NCBI GenBank assembly: GCA_026122225.1
Contig: JANEZZ010002065.1
Coordinates: forward strand, 186,001-250,000
Length of the DNA stretch: 64,000 nt
Origin: Heloderma charlesbogerti
Taxonomy: Eukaryota > Chordata > Lepidosauria > Squamata > Helodermatidae
Reading direction: 5' to 3'
A program made the position numbers and the translations under genes. Shown piece after piece: positions 10,176 through 22,248 of the stretch (its first letter is position 1; each line of letters starts with the position of its first letter). The notes beneath the pieces are model-generated. The model was not told the origin of the DNA, did no database searches, and saw only the letters and a program-made list of their open reading frames with translations.

Positions 10176-11265
10176 ATACAGTGACCAGAAAAGTGTCTCT
10201 GCAACAACATAGTGTTCTCTAAATCAAGGATGGTCAGAAGGGAGATCTTCTGGTAGGGCTCTGGGTGAACTGAAGTAGATCAGCAAGGATTTCATATGCT
10301 CCAACTTGCCTCCAGGCTTCTGATTGTCAAGATCACAGACTGGGTTCAGTCCTTTTGGAGGAACCATACTTAGGTAACTTAAAGGGCAGGTTTAGGGCTT
10401 CTTCACATGGAGCTTTTATCCTGCTATTGAGATTGCTCATTCACAGAGAGGTTTGTGGGCCCTTTTCATGACATTGTCAACCTCCAGGGCACATCCAGAG
10501 ATATTTGCTGGTTATTCCATAGTAAATAGATCAGGAAATAATGAAGTATTAAAATACATTGAATTGTTGCACTATTAAAACAGCCACTAGATGGCACTGC
10601 TTATTGAGTTCTATGGAGCTTTGAAAATTAACAACTTCTCCTCTCAGCAATCATGTGGTTGCTGTCTGGGAGCCTGGTGTAAATGCAGAAAGGCTCCACA
10701 ACAGGACTGTGGATTTTTTCTTTAATGAAAAGGCAGGCTTAGGCAACTTTTGTTATTTTTTGGCTGAAGTGTTGTTTCCAAAGGTTACTCTGGTTCTTGT
10801 ATGCCCTTTTATTCACTCCCCCATTTCCCTTGTAAATAAACTTAACACCAACCTTGAGAGTTGTGTGTGCTTCCTCCCAAGTAAGCCTTGATACTAAATC
10901 CAGACCCTTCCATTTGCTTATTGCTGCTGTTTAGAGTTTCAGGCCTAGGGCTTTGGAAGTGGAGAGTGCCAGCTTGGTCTCTTATTTCACAAGCCCTGGG
11001 AGTGGCCTGTAAGGTCTGAGAGTTCTCTGGCTCAGCCTGGGGTGGACGTAAGGGGTGGCGCCAGCCTGCTTTGATAATTGTTTGTTCTTGCCTACACTGC
11101 CAGGATCTAGGGCACCCCCCGCTTTGCATAGTAGATATAGAGGGGCGGGGGTCAGTGTAAAATGGCATAACAGCAAAGCAACAAGAAGGCTTTGAATCCA
11201 CTGTGGATGCTGTCAGTCCTAAGGTAAAATGTATAAGAGAGATAGAAAGACTAACAACAGGATAT
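10176..11265. other. Unassigned sequence
   Basis: Mixed-composition sequence without recognisable exon, RNA gene or transposon end. The 119-codon minus-strand frame at 10842-11201 has no family motif. Confidence 0.4.
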
Positions 11266-11380
11266 TAAAAATGTAAGGAAAGGAAAGGTTCCTCTTGTGC
11301 AAGCACCGAGTCATTACTGACCCCTAGAGGGACGCCGTTTTTCCTCGGCGTTTTCCTGGCATATGTAAACCTTAAGCTAA
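11266..11380. mobile_element. Possible Sauria-type SINE fragment
   Basis: AAGGAAAGGTTCCTCTTGTG...GCACCGAGTCATTACTGACC followed by TTTTCCTGGCA resembles the 3' part of tRNA-derived squamate SINEs whose tail is shared with BovB. The match is by eye and partial, so family and strand are uncertain. Confidence 0.4.
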
Positions 11381-13092
11381 ATGTTTTGGCTTCCGCCCTC
11401 ATTGGTAGCTGTGCTGTTGAATGGGAATCAGGACTGGCAGTTTGGAATGCCTGGAGATGAACGCCCCTTCGGAGAAAAACCAGAGGAATGATTGGTATAC
11501 TGCTTACGAATTGTCCTCCAGATTAAGGCCATTTGGACTAAGAGTTCTGAGTCCCGAAATTTAAATTTTCCCTTTTGTCAAGCATGTCAGTGTCTTTTGT
11601 TTGTTTGTTCTGTTGGAAACAACTGTAAATCCAAGAGACTCTGTGCAGGTGAGCTGAAATGTCTTGCGACAGGCTGCTCCAGTTTTTGGTAAGAATCATA
11701 GATCTGTGGTTACGGAATCTTGTTCTTAGGACCATTGTAGTTCTCCCTACATACTGCATACAACATCCATATTTTATATTCAATTAAGTAAACCACATTA
11801 GTAGAACTCCATGTTAATGACTTGTCTAATGCAATATGTTTTGTTAGTAACTGTGCTTTTTAAACTTTTTTTTTCCTCAAGGATTTCCGACTTCCAATTG
11901 TTTAACAACAGCTGCAATAAAATGACTCTTTCCCCCACCCTATATTATACTGCTGAAATGAAAAAAAAGCTTGGGGTAACTAGGCTGTATGAAAGGCTAT
12001 GAACTCATTCAGTTCTGGTACACAAAAGAAATTCCTAGGCTCAAATTCTTTAATTCTAAGTGTATGCCTTTTGCACCTGGCTCCATCTGGTAGGTCCTGC
12101 AAGCCTGAAGTCTTTCCTTCCCTGTTCTAAATTAATCAGATTCAAGAAGATAAGGAACACTAAAAAACATATATACTGGTAAACATTTAAACATATATAA
12201 AGGCTAATTCTCTGGTAATTATGCTGGAGAATTATGATCAGTTATACTGGAATCATGTGGCTATATTATACCCACACTGCTTGGATGTGGCTCACATGAT
12301 AGCTCAGTTGTTTGAAGCTTTCATCAGATGATGACTCCTTAAAACTCTAGGGGGGTGTTTTCATGACAAGGGAAGGAGAAGCAAATGGAGGAGTACTGGA
12401 TTTTTTTAAAAGGAATCAGCTTTGCTGTGCTTTGGTCCATGCAGGGCTCCACAAGCAAGTGCTCCACACCAGTAAAAATCGCTCCACATATCATAATTCC
12501 AAGTGGGGGTGGAGGTTGGAGTGAATGTCATCTGACTGGCAGGGGCTGATCAACCAATAAGAGAGGCTTTCCCCCTCCCCTTTCTTCTTTCCCCTGAAGC
12601 TCCAGATGCACCTGCATTTCAGGAGCAAGCCTCACTGACCACAATGGGAGTTACTTCTGAATAGACACACATATGCTTGTGCTGGGAAAGATGTGGGGAA
12701 CACAGGGATGGGAAACCAGCTCCCTTTCTAACCTGATGCTGTGCAGGATCTCTGTAACAAGGTGTGAAGTAGGTACTTCCTAAGGCAATAAACCAAACAA
12801 CAGAGAATCAGGGCCTCAACATCGCACTTTACTGCATTTAGGGAATTTGTGCTTTAAACTGTGTAATTTCAACTGAGGGGGATCTCTGTAAATTCTGATG
12901 TGGGCATTCCAAGCACAAGCCTCATTGAGCACAATGGGAGTTACTTCTGACTAGACACTAACTGGTTTGTGCAGGGATGGGAAACACACAAGGAAACACC
13001 CCTTGACCAGGGTCAGGGTGCAAGGCACACCCCTGGGCAGGTCTAGCATACACGAGCTAAATGTGGGGGCTGGGGCACACAGCAACTATACT
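11381..13092. other. Unassigned sequence with two copies of a short shared repeat
   Basis: No exon recognised. AAGCCTCACTGACCACAATG...GAGTTACTTCTGAATAGAC near 12627-12668 recurs in similar form near 12919-12958. This belongs to the AGTTACTTCTGAGTAGACAT dispersed repeat also seen at 17780, 36720, 42520 and 45160. Confidence 0.45.
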
Positions 13093-13100
13093 GTGGAGAC

Positions 13101-13729
13101 TAGGTATGTACGAAAGTCACTTACCTGTGATGAAATTTGATTCGCGGTGGGGGGGAGGCACTCCGTCCCTCCCCCCAAAATTCTGGCCAGGGGGGAGGCA
13201 CCCCGTCCCTCTCGCGGCGAATCCTGCCGGCTGGGTCTGCAAATGGGGGCGGCTGTAGCTGTCACCGTTTGCATCCCTGCAGTCAGCTGTGATATTGCGT
13301 TCCCCTTATTGCATTCCCCTTATTTTCGCCATAGTCTACGTAAATGTTTATGTAGACTAGACGTGCCAAAATAAGGAACGCAAATGGCGGCGCTCATGGG
13401 CACCGCCATTTGCGTACGCGCAGTTTTTCTTTTTAGGTCAGCTGTAATAGGCTACGTAAATATTTACGAAGCCTATCACTTTTTTTTTGTTTTGTTTTTA
13501 CTTGGAAATGGCGGCGGCGGCAGCTGGTCGGAAGACTGGCCGCTGCAGCCGCCACCACCGAACCGCCGCCAAACTGCCACCGGAGCTGCCACTGCCAGGG
13601 AGATTCGCCCAAGGTAAGTCCCGTCCCGGGGGGGAGGGGGGGCAGATGGTTTCGCCACCGATTTCGGGGGGCCGAATGCGCTGGCATTCGGCCTCCCCGA
13701 GATTCGCGGCGAAATTCTCTGACATCCCA
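13101..13729. mobile_element. Palindromic hAT MITE with eroded TSD
   Basis: The element opens TAGGTATGTACGAAAGTCAC and closes GAAATTCTCTGACATCCC. The flanks are GGAGAC on the left and GGAGAAC on the right, a probable 8-bp duplication that has decayed. Interior modules are the TAGTCTACGTAAATG hairpin, the CAAATGGCGGCGCTCATGGG hairpin (13380-13412) and a TAGGCTACGTAAATATTTAC hairpin (13450-13478). A splice-donor-like AAGGTAAGTC occurs at 13611. The right arm of the usual large palindrome is shortened. Confidence 0.8.
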
Positions 13730-14939
13730 GGAGAACACAACTTAAGGAAAAGAACGGGACTTTAAACAGTCTCAGGAAATCCGGGTTTTCCCTGATAAGC
13801 TCCGGGGTGGCTGCTGGATGGCCACAAAGTCATCTATCCATAACGACCTCCAAATGCAGCCAGCTAGGTGTAAATTGCTCATGGAGACACCCCCTAGGAT
13901 GCTGGTAGCATTGTCCCCAGGGGCATTTTTTCCCGGGAAAACAGCCAGCTGCTAGGGGTGCCAAGACTCTTTTTTGTTAAAAGAAAGGGGGGAAGTGAAA
14001 ACCCTTGGCACCTATATTTAAAGGTGAGACTGAACATTTCTTAAAATCTGCTTGGCTCCTAAAAGTTGCTGAATATCCCTACCCCACTTTTGTGGGGGAT
14101 GAATGGTCCTACAACAAGTACTTGAGTGTGTGTGTGTGTGGGGGGGAGATATTCAGCCCAGCTTGATTCTTATCATCAAAATATGATTTGTGTGTGTGTA
14201 TGTGGTGCTTTCCTACTTTTAGACAATAGCAACTGGCATATAGTACCAAATGTATGATGGAGACTGGTTGTCATGAGCAGGACATCAAGAGGGGGATTGC
14301 ATGTATAATGTCTCAACTTTTCCCCATAATAATATGCTTTCTATTCTATGATCTACCTAGAGATTTGTACTTCTCAGTTATTCCATGCTTTGTTTCCCTT
14401 TTGCCATTGGGGAATCTGTGCATTTTATGTTTAAGGTATTTTGGATCAATACGTAATTCATTCAGTTAAACTCTCCAGTCCCCAATGGCTTGGAGGGAAT
14501 GTGGTCCTGTGGTTGAAACAGCACTAACTGGCATTGTGTTTGCAGTGTCAGCATGTGCAAAGTGGAGGAATTATGCTGGCAGTTTGGTCTGTACATTCCT
14601 CAAGAGCTTCCTTTACTGTTTAGTCTCTGCTCTGTTGAAGGTATTTGAGATGTGGTTATTATTTAAAAACACACACACAATTCAATTTTGTAAGTTACTG
14701 TTCCTTTATCAAATCTCAAAAGTATATCATATTTACTACTAGCAAACTTGAGTGCTGAGTTATTATAACAGCTATGCAGCAAAACAGGGCAGCTGAGAAT
14801 CAAAAGGGAGGTATCAGTATGCTCACAGGAACCCCAAGATTTGCAGAAGTAGAAAAAAAATCTTTAAGGAGGGGGGAGCCTAAGCACTCCTCCACACACA
14901 CACACCTGAGATGAGCATGATCAGTAGCCATAGAATGTT
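13730..14939. other. Unassigned sequence with GT microsatellites
   Basis: Short GT runs occur near 14127 and 14190. A hairpin with arms AGGGGTGCCAAG and CTTGGCACCT lies near 13955-14012. A TATCCCTA near 14068 may be a lone hAT end. No gene is recognised. Confidence 0.4.
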
Positions 14940-15320
14940 GAGTGTCTAGTGGTAGCAGGAATGGAAAATCATCAGCCATAACTCCACCACAGTTGGGACA
15001 CAGAGTAAGGCCTCTCCTTCTGTTCTTATGGGGTGGGCAGGTTGGCATGGGAGGAGGCGATCCCTTAGGTATCCTGGACCCAAGCAATTTAGGGCTTTAA
15101 TGGCAATCACCAGTTTGATGGGAAGCAAACTGACAATCGGTGCAGCTGTTGCAGGACAGGTGTACCATGATCTCATGAGTGCATGTCCATTAACATCTCC
15201 CAATCCCCAGATCAAACTGGCATACAGAAAGAGTGGGTTGGGAGAACTCAGAAAGGATTCCCCGCAACATAGAAGACCTCCTGAGTGTGGCCCTCATCGT
15301 ATCCTAATCATGTCCTTAAG
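14940..15320 (-). pseudogene. L2-type LINE ORF2 fragment, minus strand
   Basis: Minus-strand translation contains IAIKALNCLGPGYLRDRLL and downstream VVELW. These correspond to the KALNGLGPxYLxDxL and xxLWNxLP blocks of the L2-type ORF2 C-terminus. Plus-strand text such as TAGGGCTTTAATGGCAATCA is the inverse of the same region. The copy is broken by stops and frame changes. Confidence 0.7.
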
Positions 15321-15342
15321 TCCAAAACAGAATGTTTGTGAT

Positions 15343-15852
15343 TAGGGATGGTTCAGGATTCTGACCAGGGGGTGGAGTCTGATGGACTCCCCCCTCCCCG
15401 GCCTCATGGACTCTGCTCACAAGGCTGCAGGGGGCTGGCTTGCCCACTCAGCAATGGGTGAGAAGTGCTGCGAAGCCATCCATCCCCTTATTGAGCTGCA
15501 ATTATGTGCACAATCACGGCTTGGTTACTTCCACATATCTAAAGTTGCATCTATGGCTACATTAAAGGGGCAATGGCTCAAGATTCCAGACATATGCCTG
15601 TAATTGCCTGTAATTTTGAGTCATTGCCCCTTTAATGTAGCCATAGATGCAACTTTGGATCTACGGAAGTAACTGAGCTGCGATTGTGCACACAACTGCA
15701 GCTCGGTAAGGGGAAGGATGGCCACACAGCACTTCTTGGGTGGCCACCAAGCTGTCCTTTAGTTCCTGCAGCATGAGTTGCACGGACAGGCAGCAACAGC
15801 GGCTCGGCAGTCACCCAAAAGGACCAGATGGAGGTGAGGCCGTCCATCCCTA
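15343..15852. mobile_element. Foldback hAT MITE, second family
   Basis: The element starts TAGGGATGGTTCAGGATTCT and ends GGCCGTCCATCCCTA. TTTGTGAT (15335-15342) precedes it and ATTGTGAT (15853-15860) follows: a 7-of-8 target duplication. The inner arms at about 15482-15582 and 15618-15718 are near-perfect inverses roughly 100 bp long (ATCTATGGCTACATTAAAGG and its inverse). The interior differs from the TACGTAAA family, so only the termini are shared. Confidence 0.8.
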
Positions 15853-16353
15853 ATTGTGATGCTAAATATTTGAGGCAGATAACATGAGTTGCTGTCCTTC
15901 ACCTCTGCACACAAAGCAACAGCCCCTGTCATCAGTCTTATAACAAGGAAGCAGGCCTACAATTCATTTCCACTGACCATATAGCCAGTTTCATAATAAT
16001 AATAGTGATAATAATAAAAAGGAGAGAAATTATAAATAATGATAACAAATCACTAATAAGTTTTATAATGTTATATGATAATAAAGGTTAAAAGCAACCT
16101 TACAACAATGAATAATATATTTTATACTAGATATATAATGAGTGTGCACATTTCTACGCACCCTCAAACAGTATATTTAGGTCTAGTATGTCATATCCAT
16201 TTTAACAAAGAAGGGTTTTTCAACTTTTTAAAAAGCTGTTTGAGATAGCCTCCTGCGGAGACTCCGCAGGGTGCTGCAAGCGTGACATTGGCTCCAACCG
16301 GAAGTCAAATATGATGTTTTTTCTGATAGTTTTGGTACTATTGGCCCCGCATA
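15853..16353. other. Unassigned AT-rich sequence
   Basis: ATAATAATAGTGATAATAAT-type low-complexity sequence is followed by unremarkable sequence. A small hairpin CCTGCGGAGACTCCGCAGG lies at 16252-16270. Confidence 0.4.
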
Positions 16354-17385
16354 CTAACAGGATCCCAGGCCTCTTCTCCAGCCTGGCAGTTCTTGCTGAA
16401 CTCCCCTGTGACCTCACCCTCTCCAACAGGCATTCAAGAAGAACTCCAACAGGCATTCAAGAAGAACTCTATAGTTCCACATACCTTTTTTTAAGTATGG
16501 GCAATTCTTAAGGGGTCTTCTGTCTATTTTTTACTTTTTCACTTTTTCACCCTGCACTTCCAGGAGCTGAGGCTAGGGATGGCGGAGAATTTCTCCCCGA
16601 AACTTCGGGGGGCCGAGCGCCAACGTGTTCGGCCCCCTGAACAAGTTTCGGGGAGAAATCCTCCGAACCCCCCCCGCACCCCCCCCGGGATGGGACTTAC
16701 CTTCACCGAATGTCCCTCCCGGTGGCTGGTCCGGCCGGCGGTTCGGCGGGTGTTCAGGCGGGGCGGGAGCGGCAGCCGGTCTTTTGACCGGCTGCCGCCG
16801 CCGCCATTGCAATCAAAGAAAAAAAAAATGCCCCCTGATAGGCTACGTGACGATTCACGTAGCCTATCACAGCTAGATCTGCAAAGTCAGCCGTGATAGG
16901 CTACGTCAATCGTCACGTAGCATATCACGAGTGACTTTAAAAAAAAAAGCGCGTACAGATAATGGCGGCCCCCATAGGGAGCCGCCATTCCCGTTCCTTA
17001 TTTAGTCACTGTAGTCTACGTAAATGTTTACGTAGACTATGGCGAAAATAAGGGCAACGCTATCAGGGGGTGTTATTTTGTTTTTTTAAAAACTTTCGTG
17101 TTCGCGGCCGGGGCGAGGCGGGAAGCCTCCCCCCCGGCCTGAATTTCGGCCGGGGCGAGGCAGGAAGCCTCCCCCCCCCAGCCTGAACTTCGCAGGGGGA
17201 CCAGCGAAGCGCCTCCCCCCCACCGCAAACATCCTTCGACGACAGGTAAGGGACTTTCGTCCACCCCTAGCTGAGGCCTCTTCACTAGCCGGGAGTTCTT
17301 CTTGAATGCCTGTTGGAGAGGGTGAGGTCACAGGGGAGTTCAGCAAGAACTGCCAGGCTGGAGAAGAGGCCTGGGATCCTGTTAG
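16354..17385. repeat. Inverted repeat with 94-bp essentially identical arms
   Basis: The left arm 16354-16447 (CTAACAGGATCCCAGGCC ... GAAGAACTCC) and the right arm 17292-17385 (GGAGTTCTTCTTGAATGCC ... GGATCCTGTTAG) are inverse copies with no mismatch that I can find. The spacer is mostly the MITE at 16574-17269. A 24-bp tandem duplication (CAACAGGCATTCAAGAAGAA) ends the left arm. The arms join sequence related to the foldback element family at 42007-45727. Confidence 0.75.
16574..17269. mobile_element. Palindromic hAT MITE, 8-bp TSD GCTGAGGC
   Basis: It opens TAGGGATGGCGGAGAATTTC and closes GGACTTTCGTCCACCCCTA. GCTGAGGC is perfectly duplicated at 16566-16573 and 17270-17277. The first 100 bp form a GC-rich inverted repeat around the CGAAACTTCGG and CCGAACAAGTTTCGG blocks. 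Hairpins of the GATAGGCTACGTGACGATTC type follow at 16835-16870 and 16896-16928, then TAATGGCGGCC...GCCGCCATT, then GTAGTCTACGTAAATG with its inverse. The inner palindrome is cut near its centre (AAGGGCAACGCTATCAGGGG), so the right half of the hairpin chain is missing. Confidence 0.9.
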
Positions 17386-17450
17386 TTATGTCAGAAGACC
17401 CTTCGGTGAAGGGGGGGGTTCCAGGGAACAGCTGGATTGAGGGAGATTTC

Positions 17451-17454
<4 letters not shown>

Positions 17455-17482
<28 letters not shown>
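17455..17482. repeat. (CA)n microsatellite
   Basis: About 13 CA units lie inside the foldback element. The same position in the related element carries a CA run at about 44793-44811, so the microsatellite travels with the family. Confidence 0.9.
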
Positions 17483-17484
<2 letters not shown>

Positions 17485-17957
17485 ATGGAAGAATATAGTT
17501 CTTCATATTCCCTGGTATGTTTATTCCTCATTTTGTCCATTCCCTGAGCATGTGTAGAGTGTGCTTTTTATTCAAACAAAGAGCAAGTGAGGTGTGACTG
17601 CTTCAGCAAGAACTTTCCATTATACTATCTCTTTTTCTTCATGAGTTTCTATGATGTAGTGGTGAGAGTCCAGCCCAAAGTCACCCAGTGAGATAACTAA
17701 CAGGAGCTTTGCTAATGAGCTGGATGTGGAAATACAAAGCTGAGCTGGGGGCAAGTGGGGTGCTGACATGTGTAGGAGTAAGTTGCATTGAACTCAGTAA
17801 GACTTACTTCTGAGTAGACATGCACAGAGTTGGTTCTCCTCTCCATTTTAGCCTCACCATGTCACCAACAAGGCTGGATGTGGAAATAGGAAGCCTAGCA
17901 GGGGGAGTAATACTCATGCAGGGCTCCAGACCGGCATGGTCATTTTAAAAGGTTTGT

Positions 17958-18009
<52 letters not shown>

Positions 18010-18011
18010 TC
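17958..18011. repeat. (CTTT)n microsatellite
   Basis: About 13 TTCT units. The homologous position of the inverted copy at 42335-42384 is an AAAG run, so this tetranucleotide is an expansion of the element's own TTTCTTTC sequence. Confidence 0.95.
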
Positions 18012-18342
18012 AAACAGCGTTGCTTTAAACAAAGAGTGCATCGCTCAGGCACACCCAGGGCAGCCTTGTTTTGGGAAGCCCCGAGGAGGAGGAAGTGTTT
18101 TGGCTGAAAGTAATTACTGCATGTCTCAGGACAGGGGAAAAAATACGTAAATATCTACAAAAAATAGCCTTTCTTACGGACGTTATGCAGAATTACAGCT
18201 GTCGGTACGGATTTATCTTCATAATTTTTGGAGCGGAAAAAAAAGAGGAAAATTCCGGGGGCTTGCCAACGACGGTACAGAGAACTGGCCGCAAACTGCG
18301 GAAGTCAAGTGGCACAGAAGGTACACAATTCATACATCCCTA

Positions 18343-19254
18343 GTGGAAACCCTGTTCCTCTCCCCAAGAGAGAATTCTCTGAAATTTTCACCTCTCCCAG
18401 CCTCTTTCTCCAAAGTTTTTGCTTCCCTTCCACCCCCACATGAAATGCCAAAGATGGAAGAGTAATTTTTTTTTTTGCCACAGCACTAGTAGAAATGCAA
18501 TTTAATGTTCTTTGTACTATATAAAAAAAATACTTTGGCTGGATAATGTGCTTGACCACATGCTGATCTGTTATCCTTTTCAGACCCATACGACAGCTGA
18601 GAAGACCATAAACTAACTTATGACCAACAGAAAAACAAATGTTAAAGGTTGCTAGTTTCCCAATGATTTAAACAATCATAATTTGTTGAAGCTTTCAAAA
18701 GTTCACAGAACCCAATAGGAATATATAACAGGAAGTTTGGTGAATATCCTGAGTTCCAAGACATTAAACCCAAACTTCTTGACAACTCTGCCTTCATTGG
18801 TTCCTCTCCTGCCCTTTTTAAAAGAGAGGAAAAATGATTTTAAAAAAAGAGCAGAATACTCCATGCAGGAACCCGTACATATGGGGAAGCAGCACATGAA
18901 GAAGTATGTACACTTTTTATTGAACAACGTATAAATTAAAGTGCACACATGGATATTTTAACTTAATAGAAGTGAATATTTGGGAGACACTAACTAATTT
19001 TAATGGAGTGCCAAGTAGTTTATCAGAAAATTGTGGAATCTTGTTTTGCTTGCACATTGATTATCTCTGAAGTGATATTGACTAAGCTGGCTGGAGCAGA
19101 AAGCTCACATTACAAAATTTAGTAAGTACACAATCCTATGCATGTTTATACAGAAAGAGTTCTACAACATCCAGCATTCCCCAGCCAGCATAGGATTGTA
19201 CCCTAAGAAAAGAAGATAGTTATAAATTAATAGATGTGCTGGTGCTTCCACAGT
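18343..19254. other. Unassigned sequence
   Basis: AT-rich. ACACAATCCTATGCATGTTT near 19129 with CATAGGATTGTACCCT near 19190 form the two ends of a common dispersed repeat (related to 22121-22248). No gene is seen. Confidence 0.45.
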
Positions 19255-19421
19255 AAGGGGACAGTATTTTTCCAGTTGCACTGGCTGCCAGTCCCTTTCT
19301 GGGCCTGATTCAAAGTGCTGGTATTAACATTCAAAGCCCTAAATGTCTTGGGGCCAGGTTATCTGAAGGATTGTCTCCTCCCATATCTATCTGCCCAGAC
19401 CCTAAGATCATCTTCAGGGGC

Positions 19422-19944
19422 TGTACTGCCCCAGGCTTGTAAGCAAGTTAGTGGCAGTTTAGAGAGGCTTAGAGATCCCTAATGCTCTCTGCTTTGGTTC
19501 ATTACTCTAAGTGCAATTTCCTTGCAAGTGGGCTCCTTGGCTTGTAAGATGAGTCAAAGGTCGATATGGCCACCTCAGCACATTCCATGCTAATGAGCTC
19601 TGGTATCTTATCAGAGTCTCGGATGTCCCTGGGAAGTGGAGTTCTGTTTGTCTTAAAGCTACAGGTGTCTGGGCTGGGAACCAAGCACTGTTAGGCTAAG
19701 CTGGGAAAGTTGCAGATGAACTCTAATGAACTCTTGCTGCTGTCATGCTGCCTCACTGCTAACATGTATGGTATAAAGCCATTTTACCCCATGGCTCTGG
19801 GTTCAGAGAAGCTGTCTGATCCAACCATTGGGTATGCCTGTGTGCTGTAGGTACTCAATAAAGTCTCCTTGTAAGTAAACCTGGATCTGGCTTATCACTT
19901 TCTCAGCACCGTCAAACCTTAGCAGCCCATGGCTGGGGCATACA
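19422..19944 (+). mobile_element. Solo LTR of an endogenous retrovirus-like element
   Basis: The 523-bp segment begins TGTACTGCCCCAG and ends CTGGGGCATACA, so the ends form a TG...CA short inverted repeat. GGGGC precedes and GGGGT follows, a likely 5-bp target duplication with one change. A TATAAA box lies at about 19772-19777 and an AATAAAG signal at 19857, in the order expected of an LTR on the plus strand. There is no internal gene region, so recombination has left a single LTR. The L2 LINE continues on both sides. Confidence 0.8.
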
Positions 19945-20857
19945 GGGGTCCTTCTCCAGGAGCTCCTGCCAAAAGAGGAATGGCACATATCTCCCAGGAA
20001 AAGGGCAGTTTCTGCTGTGGCACTTTGGTTGTGGAAAGAACTCTCTAGAGAGGTTCGACTGGCATCTACATTATACTCTTTCAGGTGCCAGGTGAAGACT
20101 AGGGCTATGTACGGACCGCCCCTCCGCTTTGCTTCAGATGCTGATTTGGACTTTCTGAAGCAGCCCCACTTTGCTTTGGACTGATATGGACCCCATCCAT
20201 TTCACTTTGGATTCAGATCTGGAGTGAGATTCAGATATCCAAATCATTCAGATTTGATGTTTTCCTATTGACTTGCACTGGAAAACAGAAATGGCCATAA
20301 CTTTTCAGTTTTCAAGATAAATACATTAAATTTGGGAACCTGTCAGCTCCCATGGAGGTGATCGCACCTGCCAAATGTCAGACAGTTTGGCCCAGTACGT
20401 TTCGTACTAGGTACAGATAAAATTTGATTTTTTCAACAAAAACTTTCAAAGCAAAGAGCTATATATTTTCACTGTTTCTACAGAAGTGCATGAAATCTGG
20501 GGAACTGTCGGCTCCCATTGAGGGAATTCCACCTGCAAAATTTCAGACAGTTTGGTCCAGTATTTTTTGTGCTAGGTGCAGGAAAAATGTGCTGCTCTCA
20601 GAAACTCAAACCAAAAGGTCAAAAGGGATAATCAGAGAAGTTAGGTCTTGAAATGGTGATTAGGAGGAGGTCGCTATCCCCAATCTCTGCTGTAGGTTTC
20701 TCTGAAGTGCAAAATAACTCCTTTCACCTAGTACTACTTTCCTGTTCACTGAGCTGATGACCTCAGTCTTTCTTTGGCTGAATGGAATACATGTTTGCGG
20801 GGGCGGGGGGGGGGACACTGGCTGGTAGGCAGGCTGGCAGAGTTGTTTCATGACTAT

Positions 20858-21668
20858 TAGGGATGTCAGAGAATTCCACCACGGATCTCGGGGAGGCCGA
20901 ATGCCAGAGCATTCAGCCCCCCGAAATCGGTGGCAGAACAGTCTTCCACACACCCCCGCCACCCCCAGGATGAGACTTACCTGGGGCAGATCTTCCTGGC
21001 GGTGGTGGCTCCGGTGGTGGCTCCAGCGGCGGCTCCGGCGGCAGTTTGGCAGTGGCGGCTGCAGCTGCCGGTCTTCCGACCGGCTGCCGCCACCGCCATT
21101 TCCAGTTTAAAAAAAAAAAAAGTGATAGGTTACGTAAAGATTTACATAGCCTATCACGGCTAAGTTTAAAAAAAAAACTGTGATAGGCTATGTAAATGTT
21201 TACGTAGCCTATCACGGCTGACTTAAAAAACAAACAAACAACAACCCATGTACGCAAATGGCGGCGGCCACGGCCACCATCATTTGCGTTCCTTATTTTG
21301 GCACGTCTTAGACTACGTCAAGATTTACGTAGACTAAGACGGCGAAAATAAGGGGAACGTAAATAGCATAGCATAAATAGCATTTACATAGCCTATCACA
21401 GCTGACTGCAGGGACGCAAATGGCGGTGGCTACGGCCGCTGCCATTTGCGTCCCTGCTAGCCAGCAGCCGGATGTCCGGCTGCTGGCAGAGCCGGCTGGT
21501 GGCTCCGCAGAATCCCTGCGGAGCACAGCCGGCCGGCCAGGATTCCAGGGGGGGAGGAACAGAGCGCCTCCCCCCCCCCACATCCAGGATTCTGGGGGGA
21601 GGGATGGAGCGCCTCCCCCCCACCATCAACATAATCCGCGAAAGGTAAGTGCCTTTCATACATCCCTA
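20858..21668. mobile_element. Palindromic hAT MITE, 8-bp TSD ATGACTAT
   Basis: It opens TAGGGATGTCAGAGAATTCC and closes TAAGTGCCTTTCATACATCCCTA. ATGACTAT is exact on both sides (20850-20857, 21669-21676). The hairpins are GATAGGTTACGTAAAGA (21123-21158), GATAGGCTATGTAAATG (21181-21216), CAAATGGCGGCGGCC (21246-21276) and TTAGACTACGTCAAGA (21308-21340). The CAAATGGCGGTGGC hairpin follows near 21416-21450. The centre of the big palindrome is deleted near 21360-21385. It sits inside the hAT element at 20100-22692. Confidence 0.9.
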
Positions 21669-22120
21669 ATGACTATGTGCTTTTTTCAACACAAACTCTC
21701 AAAGCAAAGACCTATAACTGTTCTCTGGTTGCACAGAGGTGCATGAAATCTGGGCAGCAGGCTTATCTAGCTGGAAGACTACAAAGAAAGGGGGGCGGGG
21801 GAGCAAGCCAAAGAATAAGGCAAGGAAAGTAAACTACTTTTTAAATATTACTTCTTTTTTAATAAAGAATCTAGAAAGAAAGAGAAAACTAATAAGATGG
21901 TTGAATAATTCAGAAGGGTGGCAGGGGTGGGGAGAGAACAAGCCAAGGAAAGAAGGAAACTAAACTACTAAAGTACTTTTTTCTTTTTAAATAAATAATC
22001 TAGAAAAGAAAGCAAGGGAATAGTTGAATTCAGAAGGACTGGGTGGCAAAGAAGAAGAATAAGCTGCAGTACAACACACACACGCACGCACACACACATC
22101 ACAGATCTAGCCAACTAACT

Positions 22121-22248
22121 TAGGGCGCAATCCTATGCATGTTTAGACAGAGAAAAGGCCTACAACTCCCAGCATTCCCCAGCCAGCTAAGCTGGGAGTT
22201 GTAGGCCTTTTCTCTGTCTAAACGTGCATAGGATTGCACCCTTAACAG
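22121..22248. repeat. Palindromic dispersed repeat with ~50-bp arms
   Basis: GGGCGCAATCCTATGCATG ... CCTACAACTCCCAGC is mirrored by GCTGGGAGTTGTAGGCC ... CGTGCATAGGATTGCACCC. The arms are nearly perfect and separated by about 15 bases. It belongs to the CAATCCTATGCATGTTTA repeat that recurs in squamate genomes. Confidence 0.8.

Larger units (their letters stand above)
17386..18342 (-). mobile_element. Half of a large foldback hAT element
   Basis: The order GGAACAGCTGGATTGAGGG, (CA)n, TGGAAGAATATAGTTCTTC, AGGAAGTGTTTTGGCTGAAAG, ACAGCTGTCGGTACGGAT, CACAATTCATACATCCCTA matches one arm plus the terminus of the element at 42007-45727, read in reverse. The right end at 18342 is a normal hAT end. 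No matching upstream end or second GTGGAAAC was found, so the other half is lost or rearranged into the inverted repeat at 16354-17385. Confidence 0.7.

Noticed and set aside
20560..20590. Short GTGCTAGGTGCAGG-type words within the hAT elements as promoter signals
   Set aside because: They are part of the repeated interior of the element family (also near 56825), with no transcription-start context.
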